Assembly: GCA_043782425.1 (NCBI GenBank)
Contig: JAYWAM010000208.1
Span: 1 to 13,973 of the forward strand
Length of the DNA: 13,973 nt
Direction of reading: 5' to 3'
Origin: JAYWAM01 sp043782425
Lineage (GTDB): Bacteria > Pseudomonadota > Gammaproteobacteria > Burkholderiales > Usitatibacteraceae
Below the pieces are notes generated by a model that worked only from the letters and a program-made list of their open reading frames with translations, made no database searches and was not told where the DNA came from. Shown here one piece after another: positions 1 to 6,580 of this stretch (position 1 is the first letter of the stretch; every line of letters begins with the position of its first letter). The position numbers and the translations under genes are program-made.

Positions 1-165
1 GCCCTTTGATAACACCCGCTTTTACGCTATTCCAGCATGAGCAGGAAAGCGCAAAAATCGCAGAAAAAAAGCTTGCAAACGAACAGAGTATCTACAATAT
101 CGTTTCTAGCGCGGTTGGGAATAACTTTTTCGAGATGGCATGAGAATTTTTTTGGAGAAAACACC

Positions 166-867
166 GTGACCCCGCAACGCCAATATCGCTATTACGAATT
201 TGTCATGGTGGCCTTCGTGGTCATTCTGATTTGTTCGAATCTGATCGGTCCTGCAAAAATAGCGCAGATTGACGCGCCCTTGCTGGGCACGCTGACGTTC
301 GGCGCCGGTGTGCTGTTTTTCCCCATTTCCTATGTGTTCGGCGACATCCTCACCGAGGTGTACGGCTACGCGCGCGCGCGGCGCGTTATCTGGGTGGGGT
401 TTGCCGGTCTTGCGTTCGCCTCGTTCATGGCGTATGTGGTGGTGGCGCTACCGCCTGCGCCGTTCTGGCATAACCAGGGCGCTTACGAAACTGCCTTCGG
501 TTCCACCTGGCGTATTGCACTGGCATCGCTGATTGCCTTTTCCTGTGGAGAATTTGTTAATTCCTATGTGCTGGCAAAAATGAAAATCTGGAGCGCGGGC
601 CGCCGCTTGTGGGCGCGCACCATAGGCTCCACCATTGCTGGAGAAGGTGTCGATTCGCTGCTTTTTTATCCGCTGGCGTTTTATAGCACCGGCACCATCC
701 CCGACGATAAGTTGCCTACGGTGATGCTGGCGCAATTCATCACTAAGGTCGGTGTCGAAGTGCTGTTTACACCCCTCACCTACCTGATAGTGGGCCGTTT
801 GAAAAAAGCCGAGCAGGAAGATTTTTATGATCGCGACACTAACTTCACCCCATTCTCATTGAAATGA
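166..867 (+). CDS. yhhQ: Queuosine precursor transporter, YhhQ/QPTR family
   Basis: Inner-membrane importer of 7-deazaguanine precursors of queuosine (preQ0/preQ1 in the E. coli homologue). From the GTG at 166 the product has 233 residues, close to E. coli YhhQ, with about six hydrophobic segments. Family-typical stretches are FPISYVFGDILTEVYGY (residues 52-68) and STIAGEGVDSLLFYPLAF in the second half. The frame stays open upstream to an ATG at 37, but that start has no ribosome site and the extra 43 residues are polar and AT-rich. The GTG at 166 has GGAG 8 bases before it, so I chose it. The stop overlaps the next ATG (ATGA at 864-867), suggesting translational coupling to the patatin gene. 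I see no preQ1 riboswitch-like fold in the 165 bases upstream. Family assignment is firm; the exact substrate is inferred. Confidence 0.93.
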   Translation: MTPQRQYRYYEFVMVAFVVILICSNLIGPAKIAQIDAPLLGTLTFGAGVLFFPISYVFGDILTEVYGYARARRVIWVGFAGLAFASFMAYVVVALPPAPFWHNQGAYETAFGSTWRIALASLIAFSCGEFVNSYVLAKMKIWSAGRRLWARTIGSTIAGEGVDSLLFYPLAFYSTGTIPDDKLPTVMLAQFITKVGVEVLFTPLTYLIVGRLKKAEQEDFYDRDTNFTPFSLK

Positions 868-3059
868 CGACGCTGCTTCGCTACACTTTTTTTGTTTTTC
901 TGTGCTTCGCCTCTAGCGCCTACGCGGCGGAGGCGCAGCGGCCGCGCATCGGCCTGGTGTTGGGCGGCGGCGGCGCGCGCGGCGCGGCGCACGTCGGCGT
1001 GCTTGAGGCGCTGGAAGAATTGCGTATCCCCATCGATTGCGTGGCGGGAACCAGCATGGGTGCGCTGGTGGGCGGCGCTTATGCTGCGGGGGTGTCGCCT
1101 GCGCACATGAAGGCGCGTATCGCTGCGACCGACTGGGCCGAGATATTTAATGACAGTCCCGGCAAGGACGCGATCAACCTGCGGCGCAAGCGTCTCGATG
1201 AGCGCTTTTATTCCGGCCTTGAATTCGGCGTCAATGGCGATGGCTTCAGCTTCCGCGAAGGCGCGGTGGCGGGCGAGAAACTGAAACTATTTTTTAACGA
1301 GCTGGTCGGCTCCAACCTGGGAGAGCGCTCGATTGAATCCCTGCCGCTGCCCCTATCCATCATCGCCACCGACATCGGCAACGGCGAACGCATTGTGCTC
1401 AAGTATGGCAGCCTCACCCTTGCCATGCGCGCCAGCATGTCGGTGCCTGGCTTGCTCGCGCCAGTGAACGCCAATGGACGCAAGCTTATCGACGGTGGCC
1501 TGGTCGATAACGTGCCGGTGAAAGAAGTGCGCGAACGCTGCGCCGGGGTGGTGATCGCCGTTGATGTCGGCACGCCGTTGCTCAAACCCGACGAAGTGAC
1601 AGGCGTGGTGGGCCTGGCGACCCAGGTGGTCAATCTGCTTACCAATCAAAATGTCGTGGCGTCGCTGGCAGCGTTGGGGCCGGATGACGTGCTGATTCAA
1701 CCCGACCTTGAAGGGCTGAGCGCTGCCGATTTCAGCCGCCAGTTCGAGGCCATGAAAAGAGGGTACGAAGCGGCGCGCAAGGCGCTCGAAAAATTGCGCC
1801 GCTATTCGTTATCCAAACAGGATTACGCTCTATGGCAGGCATCACTACAACGCGGCAAATTTTCTGCGCCGTCAGTTGACGAAATTCGCGTGGCCGGCAT
1901 GAAGCGCGTCAACCCTGAGGTGGTGCGCAAACACCTGCGCGTCGAGGCGGGGCAACCGCTCGATACGGCGAAGATCAACGAAGACCTGGTGCGGCTGTAT
2001 GGAGAAGGCGACTTTCAGAGTATCGATTACGCGCTCACCAGTGAACGCGGCAAGAACATTCTGCGCGTCACCCCGGTGGAAAAACCCTGGGGGCCGGATT
2101 ATCTGCGCTTTGGCGTCAATCTCAGCTCGGATTTTAGGGATCGCGCCAGCTACAACCTGCGCGCCGTGTATCAGCGCACCTGGCTCAATCCGCTTGGGGC
2201 AGAGTGGCTGACAACGTTGCAGATCGGCCAGGAAAATCTGTTCGCCAGCGATTGGTATCAGCCGCTCAATTCACGTCGCGATTGGTTTGTCGAACCGGCG
2301 TTTTCGGTGAGCAACCGCACCAACGGTCTGTTTATCGACAGTCAGCGCATTGCGGACTATCGCACGCGCGAGGTCAAGTTTGCGTTTGACGCAGGCGCCA
2401 ATTTGGGAACCCACGGTCAGGTCAGGGCTGGTTGGCTCGATAGACGCATCAATTCGAGCGTGCTCACCGGTTTTTCCGATCTGTTACCAGGCTTTAGTGA
2501 ACACCTTGGCGGGCCGCGCTTTGCGCTAGCGCTCGACACCTTCGACCGGCTGTATTTTCCAACACGCGGCTGGGCGCTCGATATCAACGCTTTTGAAGCA
2601 ATAACAGGTTATGGTCGCCAGCAACCTTACAGCAAGGTTTCGGCGGAATGGTCGAGCGCTTATAGTCTCGATAAGTTCACGCTTGAGACCGCGCTGGGTG
2701 CGGGCAGATCGCCCAAGGGAGTGTTGCCGACATTCGATGCTTTTTCGCTGGGCGGTGCACAGCGCCTCGCGGGTTTCGCAGACAATCAGATTCTCGGCGA
2801 TGATTACCTGCTAGGGCGGCTGACGCTTTACCGCAAACTTTACAAACCGCCCTACTCCTTCGGCACAGATGTTTACCTCGGCGCCTCAGTGGAAACCGGC
2901 AGAATGCAACGGCGCTTTACCGAGCCCAATCTGGCGGGATGGCAACGCTCCTTCGGCTTGTATCTCGCCGCCAATACCTTCCTCGGCCCGGTGTACACCG
3001 GCTTTGCTTACGCACCTGGGCAGAAACTGCGCTGGTATCTCTTCCTGGGAACGCCATAG
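864..3059 (+). CDS. Patatin-like phospholipase with POTRA and outer-membrane beta-barrel (PlpD type, type Vd secretion)
   Basis: A 731-residue protein with the architecture of Pseudomonas PlpD (728 aa). Residues 1-21 are a Sec signal peptide ending in SSAYA. Residues about 28-230 are a patatin lipase domain: oxyanion-hole GGGGARG at 34-40, nucleophile elbow GTSMG with Ser64, and the dyad aspartate Asp210 in LIDGGLVDN. All catalytic elements are present. Residues about 338-413 resemble one POTRA domain (VDEIRVAGMKRV, then VRLYGEGDFQSIDY). Residues about 414-731 carry the alternating aromatic pattern of a BamA/TpsB-like 16-strand barrel. Expected role: a phospholipase A1 anchored in, or released from, the outer membrane. 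It starts on the ATG overlapping the yhhQ stop. The chain ends in YLFLGTP, without the C-terminal Phe/Trp usual for BAM substrates. Domain calls are secure; substrate and secretion fate are inferred. Confidence 0.93.
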   Translation: MTTLLRYTFFVFLCFASSAYAAEAQRPRIGLVLGGGGARGAAHVGVLEALEELRIPIDCVAGTSMGALVGGAYAAGVSPAHMKARIAATDWAEIFNDSPGKDAINLRRKRLDERFYSGLEFGVNGDGFSFREGAVAGEKLKLFFNELVGSNLGERSIESLPLPLSIIATDIGNGERIVLKYGSLTLAMRASMSVPGLLAPVNANGRKLIDGGLVDNVPVKEVRERCAGVVIAVDVGTPLLKPDEVTGVVGLATQVVNLLTNQNVVASLAALGPDDVLIQPDLEGLSAADFSRQFEAMKRGYEAARKALEKLRRYSLSKQDYALWQASLQRGKFSAPSVDEIRVAGMKRVNPEVVRKHLRVEAGQPLDTAKINEDLVRLYGEGDFQSIDYALTSERGKNILRVTPVEKPWGPDYLRFGVNLSSDFRDRASYNLRAVYQRTWLNPLGAEWLTTLQIGQENLFASDWYQPLNSRRDWFVEPAFSVSNRTNGLFIDSQRIADYRTREVKFAFDAGANLGTHGQVRAGWLDRRINSSVLTGFSDLLPGFSEHLGGPRFALALDTFDRLYFPTRGWALDINAFEAITGYGRQQPYSKVSAEWSSAYSLDKFTLETALGAGRSPKGVLPTFDAFSLGGAQRLAGFADNQILGDDYLLGRLTLYRKLYKPPYSFGTDVYLGASVETGRMQRRFTEPNLAGWQRSFGLYLAANTFLGPVYTGFAYAPGQKLRWYLFLGTP

Positions 3060-3066
3060 AAATATT

Positions 3067-3194
3067 CGTCGTCCCAGCGGAGGCTGGGACCCAGTCCATT
3101 ACATGATCGGATTATCGTTTTAAAGTGATGTTGGTGGGACTGGGTCCCAGCCCCCACCTTACAGCATGCTGGGGCAGGCTTCGCTGGGACGACG
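3067..3194. repeat. REP-like nested inverted-repeat element
   Basis: Four copies of one 8-mer: GTCCCAGC at 3071-3078 and 3144-3151, and its complement GCTGGGAC at 3083-3090 and 3183-3190. The left arm is a tight hairpin, an 8-bp perfect stem with a GGAG loop. The outer ends CGTCGTCCCAGCG (3067-3079) and CGCTGGGACGACG (3182-3194) pair over 13 bp. The inner segments CTGGGACCCAGTCC (3084-3097) and GGACTGGGTCCCAG (3137-3150) pair over 14 bp. This is the form of REP/BIME or Neisseria dRS3-like dispersed repeats, which are also short palindromes with a CCC...GGG core. It sits 8 bases after the patatin stop and could also stop transcription. Only this one copy is in the window, so dispersal is inferred. 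Confidence 0.8.
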
Positions 3195-3422
3195 GCTTCC
3201 CCTATTGCTCAACATGACTTTGAAAATTGAGACGGTTTTTATTGCAGCGCTTACTTCCGCTACTTCACGCACTTCAGCCGACAAGGACTGCAACACCAAC
3301 TCAGCCCTGCCGTAGTCACTTTTGAGTATCAGCAACTTGGCCAGATCAAGCGCAATGCGGGCGTTACCCGGATCATCCAGCAAAGCCTTGGCCAGCAGCG
3401 CGCCGAGACCCTTGCGCTCTCT
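3195..3422 (-). pseudogene. TPR fragment, resembles the C-terminal region of thioredoxin-like CnoX/YbbN
   Basis: An open minus-strand stretch with a TPR-like helical pattern: ALLDDPGNARIALDLAKLLI followed by SDYGRAELVLQSLSAEVRE. This resembles the tetratricopeptide part of the chaperedoxin CnoX (YbbN). That protein is normally some 280 residues with an N-terminal thioredoxin domain, which is missing here. A stop (TAA, 3423-3425) lies in frame just upstream, and the pspC stop is only 17 bases further. At the other end the frame runs into the REP-like element and stops inside it (3159-3161), so the last dozen or so codons are repeat sequence. No convincing start codon or ribosome site. I read it as a gene remnant cut at both ends. 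The TPR nature is fairly clear; the CnoX assignment is tentative. Confidence 0.5.
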
Positions 3423-3442
3423 TTACGAAATTGCCGGGGTAA

Positions 3443-3808
3443 TCACTCCCTGGTTGGCGTAACAGGCTGGGGCGTACTGGCTTGCATAGGCACGAAAATC
3501 CAAAGCAGGATGTACATGATCACGCCTATGCCATGGAGCAACGCAGTCAGCACGAAAAGGATGCGCCATGACCACGATGGAATTCCAGTGATCTCGCCCA
3601 GACCGCCGCACACGCCGCCCATCCAGCGGTCTGTGAGCGAGCGTCGAAACTGATTGAGCGACGTTGCGGTTTCGCGCGGCTTTTTGGGTTTAGCTTCTTC
3701 AGCCGCACCTTCCAGCAGACGCTTCTTGGCCAAGGTAAACTCTTCCTCGTTGAGCGCGCCCTGCTCACGCAGGCTGTAGAGTTTTTGCAGGTCGTCTGGC
3801 AGGTTCAT
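3443..3808 (-). CDS. SHOCT and PspC domain membrane protein
   Basis: A 121-residue protein. Residues 4-33 (DDLQKLYSLREQGALNEEEF and following) form a SHOCT motif, a short helical segment often found at protein ends. After a charged Lys/Pro/Glu-rich linker (34-52), residues 55-108 are a PspC domain: RRSLTDRWMGGVCGGLGEIT, then a hydrophobic hairpin ending in YILLWIFVP. PspC-domain proteins sit in the inner membrane; E. coli PspC senses envelope stress and binds PspA. No pspA, pspB or pspF is visible here, so this is an orphan and a stress role is inferred. The ATG at 3808 is preceded by a strong ribosome site (AAGGAG, 7-base spacing), which fixes the start. It is followed within 20 bases by the truncated TPR fragment. 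Confidence 0.88.
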   Translation of the reverse strand: MNLPDDLQKLYSLREQGALNEEEFTLAKKRLLEGAAEEAKPKKPRETATSLNQFRRSLTDRWMGGVCGGLGEITGIPSWSWRILFVLTALLHGIGVIMYILLWIFVPMQASTPQPVTPTRE

Positions 3809-3847
3809 GGTGTTACTCCTTTGCGAACAGGAATTTTACCGCCATAT

Positions 3848-4027
3848 TCAGCGGCACATACGCAAGATAGTCTCGGGCAGCGCCAGCGTACAGACTGTTG
3901 CGACGAAATACAGAGGGCGATGGCCGAATTGCAGGTATGTCGTCTCTGCCGCTTTGTTTGGGAGCACTGACTGGCAGGCCAGTATGGTCTGAGGGTTAAT
4001 GCGCTTGAGCTGTTGCCGATTATTCAT
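3848..4027 (-). CDS. Possible small hypothetical protein, 59 residues
   Basis: An open frame beginning MNNRQQLKRINPQTILACQS and ending ILRMCR. The ATG at 4027 has CAGGA 7 bases upstream, a usable ribosome site. It lies in the gap between the 4058-4462 gene and pspC, on the same strand, leaving 30 bases on one side and 39 on the other, so it fits an operon layout. I recognise no domain. The sequence has basic and Cys residues but no clear membrane segment. It may be a real small protein, a remnant, or chance. Confidence 0.3.
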   Translation of the reverse strand: MNNRQQLKRINPQTILACQSVLPNKAAETTYLQFGHRPLYFVATVCTLALPETILRMCR

Positions 4028-4057
4028 CAAGGATTCCTGCCCCAAGCAACTCGAAAT

Positions 4058-4462
4058 TCAACGACCCGGTGGCAGTGGGGCGCCAAGCGCCTTTGGTTCT
4101 TCAACATCCCTGACTTGAGACACGAAATACTCAGTCTCTCCAAAACAGGTGGTCGGGATGAATTTGTGCTGCCGGTAGTGCACGACAATGCGACGGCCAG
4201 CCATTGCATTGATTTTTGCAGCGACGGCGTCATCGGAAACGGTGAACTGGAATCTGTCCGGAATGGCGCCCGGCATCGTCACCATGGCGACCTCGCCCTC
4301 CCACGTTTTGCACAGCCAGCCTTTGCGCGAAAGCTTCTGCACGTAGCCGGTGCGCTCGCCCTCTGAATAGCTCCAGTTCAATGCAATCCAGGCCCACGCA
4401 GAGAGAACAAGCAGAACACCAATCAGCAATAAGACGACATAGCGTATCACCACATTTCCCAT
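4058..4462 (-). CDS. Membrane-anchored hypothetical protein (YSEGER...WEGE family)
   Basis: 134 residues. Residues 5-27 are one hydrophobic segment, followed by WSYSEGERTGYVQKLSRKGW, KTWEGEVAM and HYRQHKFIPTTCFGETEYFV. The pattern suggests a single N-terminal membrane anchor with a small beta-rich domain outside the cytoplasm. Two cysteines (51 and 106) could pair there. I recall similar short proteins widespread in betaproteobacteria, some labelled '6-phosphogluconate dehydrogenase' in databases; nothing here resembles that enzyme, so the label should not be copied. The ATG at 4462 is preceded by CAGGA about 10 bases upstream. The frame extends to 4519, but the extra residues lack a ribosome site. 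Function unknown. Confidence 0.8.
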   Translation of the reverse strand: MGNVVIRYVVLLLIGVLLVLSAWAWIALNWSYSEGERTGYVQKLSRKGWLCKTWEGEVAMVTMPGAIPDRFQFTVSDDAVAAKINAMAGRRIVVHYRQHKFIPTTCFGETEYFVSQVRDVEEPKALGAPLPPGR

Positions 4463-4492
4463 GACCAGAATTTCCTGAGAATAAATCGTAAG

Positions 4493-4519
4493 TTTATATG
4501 CAACAAGAGGCTCTAACAA
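4493..4519 (-). promoter_or_regulatory. Candidate sigma70-like promoter for the 4058-4462 gene
   Basis: On the minus strand TTGTTA (4514-4519) is followed after 15 bases by TATAAA (4493-4498), about 30 bases before the ATG. The spacer is short, and an overlapping alternative (TTGTTG, 17 bases, TATTCT) is also possible. Weak evidence. Confidence 0.3.
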
Positions 4520-4605
4520 AGATTATTTTTGGATTGCGAAAATACTTCACCACAGCCCCAGAGCACCCTGAAAACAATTCACGCTGATCGCTTTAAATTA
4601 CGAAC

Positions 4606-4787
4606 TCATTTGACGCGGGTATCGCGCAACATGCGCACAGCAGTTTCGATGCCGCAGTAATAGCCGGGAGTGCGCGCCGTTTCGCTGAAACCCTGCCTGC
4701 TGTAGAACGCTCGCGCGACATCGCTGCGATTGATGCCGCATCATGCGACGGCGCGAGCCTCAGGGTCGGATTGCGCAGTTTTCGCAT
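4606..4787 (-). pseudogene. GNAT acetyltransferase with an internal out-of-frame deletion
   Basis: Two ends of one GNAT N-acetyltransferase are joined in different frames. From the ATG at 4787 the first frame reads MRKLRNPTLRLAPSHDAASI and AAMSRE, a typical GNAT beginning (LRLA..DA..IA.MSR). From about 4719 another frame reads DVARAFYSRQGFSETARTPG, then YYCGIETAVRM, ending at the TGA at 4606-4608. That is a typical GNAT C-terminus (FY...GF, then PGYY.G.E.AVRM). The middle, about 90-100 residues in a roughly 160-residue family and including the acetyl-CoA loop, is absent. The junction lies in CTCGCGCGAC (4710-4719, plus strand), which can encode both the MSRE and the VARA side. Cannot be an active enzyme. 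The deletion is inferred from family layout. Confidence 0.7.
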
Positions 4788-4878
4788 GGGAGTCGATATT
4801 CTTCTTGCAGTAGATCAGGCGAGTGTAGCCGACTTTTGGCGTCGGCGAAAACGACCGGCGGCGAGCGCGAGTTGCGCA

Positions 4879-5370
4879 TTACCGGCATGGCACTTGGTCC
4901 GGGGATGCCTGTGCGCCTATTGTAAGGCCGGGCTTTGGATACGCTTTCGCAAAGGTGAAAGCTTCGGCAGACGGCCCATTTGCCTTTATGACATTGAGTT
5001 TTTCAAGCGCTTCCTCGACAGAGGGGATGTGGCCTTTGTTAACCCACCAGAGCGCGAGATGCGGCTCGCCGAGTTTGGCGAACCAGCTTGCCTTCGACTT
5101 CAACAGCTCTATGTGTTTCGACGCATAGACATAGCCCCGAAGATCTTCGGGCGTCTCCCAAACCGACATATTGAAAAGAATGCGCGCATCGTCGAATGGC
5201 CGCAGATAAGTGGCGTCGCCCTCTTCGGTCTGGAAACGCCACACGAATCCCTTGCTGCCGTCCGCCAATGCGTTAATTTCATTTATGCGCTGGACGAAGC
5301 CAGACATTATCGGATCGTCGAGATCCGCATTCATTCTGGCGGTATTGACTTGCGCGAGTTGATATTCCAT
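4879..5370 (-). CDS. DUF3291 domain protein
   Basis: An intact 163-residue protein matching the DUF3291 family along most of its length: MEYQLAQVNTARMNADLDDP at the start, GFVWRFQTEEGDATYLRPF near 41-59, ILFNMSVWETPEDL near 64-77, and HLALWWVNKGHIPSVEEA near 104-121. The fold is expected to be a dimeric alpha/beta-barrel like that of antibiotic-biosynthesis monooxygenases, but no reaction is established for this family. Soluble, with no signal peptide. The ATG at 5370 has AGGA with 8-base spacing, so the start is secure. It is the only gene between 4606 and 5815 with an undamaged frame, and pseudogenes flank it on both sides. Confidence 0.85.
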   Translation of the reverse strand: MEYQLAQVNTARMNADLDDPIMSGFVQRINEINALADGSKGFVWRFQTEEGDATYLRPFDDARILFNMSVWETPEDLRGYVYASKHIELLKSKASWFAKLGEPHLALWWVNKGHIPSVEEALEKLNVIKANGPSAEAFTFAKAYPKPGLTIGAQASPDQVPCR

Positions 5371-5474
5371 GGCGATTTCCTAAGTGCTTCTATCATTACG
5401 AAACGCAAATGCGGTCGGGGTATCCCGAACAGCGGCTTTTCGGATTTGCCCATGCACGGATGCGGCCTTGGAAA

Positions 5475-5815
5475 TCATGGCTGGTAAGTGGCGCGATACT
5501 CTTGCGGAATATCGATGCGATAAAACGCCCCGGCAAAAGCGGCGACAATCAGCGTCGCGACCACGACACCGGCGGCGAGCAACGCGTAGCCGGAATAATT
5601 GCGCGATGTTTTCCCAGTTTATCGCGCAACAGCCAGTGCATGGCGCAGGCAATGTGGCCAAATATGGCGGCCACGGCCAGAAAGTAATAAGGCACGAAAT
5701 AATATTGAAAAGGCGCGACGTGCATGCCCGCGGCGGCATAGTAAAAGTTCGTGAGATGAACCGCCACAAAGGCGCCGATCACGCATGCGCACGCTCAATG
5801 AAGTTTATGCAGCAT
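5475..5815 (-). pseudogene. Decayed small multi-pass membrane protein
   Basis: From the ATG at 5815 one frame reads MLHKLH, a TGA stop (5795-5797), then ACACVIGAFVAVHLTNFYY and FQYYFVPYYFLAVAAIFGHI, then ACAMHWLLRDKL. The hydrophobic reading continues only in another frame: GKTSRNYSGYALLAAGVV, then AFYRIDIPQEYRATYQP, to the TGA at 5475-5477. So there is a nonsense codon (a CGA Arg codon would need only one C-to-T change), a frameshift near 5613-5620, and probably an internal deletion. AVHLTN looks like the first helix of a four-helix membrane protein, while TNFYYAAAGMHV looks like the start of its last third; they meet at ACGAAC (minus strand; 5747-5752). I recall the family only as uncharacterised membrane proteins. 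The frameshift could be a sequencing error; the nonsense codon and short length argue for real decay. Confidence 0.6.
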
Positions 5816-5906
5816 GGAAAGCCGATTCAAGATGCAGGCTTGTGTGAAATCGAGAGAAGCCGTCCGATACGACAGAGGCAGCGGCCCGTCCTCGAATGTT
5901 GTGAAC

Positions 5907-6356
5907 TCAACCCAGTACCCGTCCAAAGAACACCACCGCAATCGTCACCAACCCGAGGCTGAGATTGATACCGACCAGCTTGCGAATCAGGCCCAGCGCC
6001 GCACCCCCGGTCTTCCAGTCCTGCGCAGCGACGGCACGCTTGAGATTTCTGTATGGCGAGAAGAACACGTGAGCGAAAATCAGCATCATGGCTACGCCCA
6101 AAGCGAGCATGCTGTACGCGTATATCGGGATAGCGCCACCCATGAGGTGGAGCATCGATAGGCCGCTAAAAAGAATAAGGGCGACGGCAGCCCACACCCA
6201 GGGGAAGAACTTGCCGAACACACCGGCCCACAGCGTCAAGCGTTGCGGCGGATCGAGCACGCTAGCCGCAACAGGGCGCAGGCACATATAGGCGAAGAAC
6301 ATGCCACCCACCCAGACGACAACGCTCAGAACATGCAAAAACAGGAAGAGGGTCAT
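5907..6356 (-). CDS. CopD-family integral membrane protein
   Basis: 149 residues with four hydrophobic segments (about 3-24, 47-70, 76-98 and 127-146). The start MTLFLFLHVLSVVVWVGGMF carries the LH...WVGG pattern of CopD/HemJ-like membrane proteins, with His8 in helix 1 plus His70 and His96 in later helices; such histidines can bind haem or copper. It lacks the long CopD N-terminal part and no copC or other copper gene is nearby, so copper handling should not be assumed. The ATG at 6356 is preferred: GGA lies 9 bases before it, while the longer reading to 6392 uses a TTG without a ribosome site. On the minus strand a possible -10 TATACT (6399-6404) lies upstream without a good -35. It heads the minus-strand run of small genes and pseudogenes. 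Confidence 0.82.
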   Translation of the reverse strand: MTLFLFLHVLSVVVWVGGMFFAYMCLRPVAASVLDPPQRLTLWAGVFGKFFPWVWAAVALILFSGLSMLHLMGGAIPIYAYSMLALGVAMMLIFAHVFFSPYRNLKRAVAAQDWKTGGAALGLIRKLVGINLSLGLVTIAVVFFGRVLG

Positions 6357-6480
6357 GTTGATTCCATATTTACAGGACGATTGGTGTTCCAATATAAGAG
6401 TATAGCTGCACCTTCTAGCTCACTATAAACTGCTGAATGATTACCCTGACTCCGAATATCGTGCTGAACATCTTGCCATA

Positions 6481-6508
6481 TTGACAATCCCGGTGCAGCA
6501 GCAATAAT
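6481..6508 (+). promoter_or_regulatory. Sigma70-like promoter for the 6581 gene
   Basis: Consensus -35 TTGACA (6481-6486), 16-base spacer, and AATAAT (6503-6508), five of six matches to the -10 consensus. It points at the gene starting at 6581 and would give a leader of about 65 bases. It is the best promoter match I found in the window. Confidence 0.6.
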
Positions 6509-6580
6509 CGCTCTATAGTGCAATATCGTGCGGCAATATTTTCACGGACGCTGGGGCCATACGCCCCGGGCGCTTTATGT

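Noticed and set aside
37..165. 43-residue N-terminal extension of the YhhQ-family gene from the ATG at 37.
   Set aside because: No ribosome site at 37, AT-rich polar sequence, and a strong GGAG site before the GTG at 166 that gives the normal family length.
1..165. Possible preQ1 riboswitch ahead of the queuosine-precursor transporter.
   Set aside because: I could not draw the preQ1-I or preQ1-II pseudoknot from this leader; only AT-rich sequence and a poorly spaced TTGCAA/TACAAT pair (14-base spacer) are seen.
4828..4846. GCCGAC/GTCGGC hairpin between the DUF3291 gene and the GNAT pseudogene.
   Set aside because: 6-bp stem, 7-base loop and no T-run on either strand; not enough to call a terminator or regulatory element.
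4771..5487. 238-codon plus-strand open frame across the DUF3291 region.
   Set aside because: It lies antisense to the DUF3291 gene, which has a clear family match and ribosome site; the translation shows no domain.
5814..6161. 115-codon plus-strand frame overlapping the CopD-like gene.
   Set aside because: Antisense to a clear four-helix membrane protein; polar, low-sense translation without a domain.
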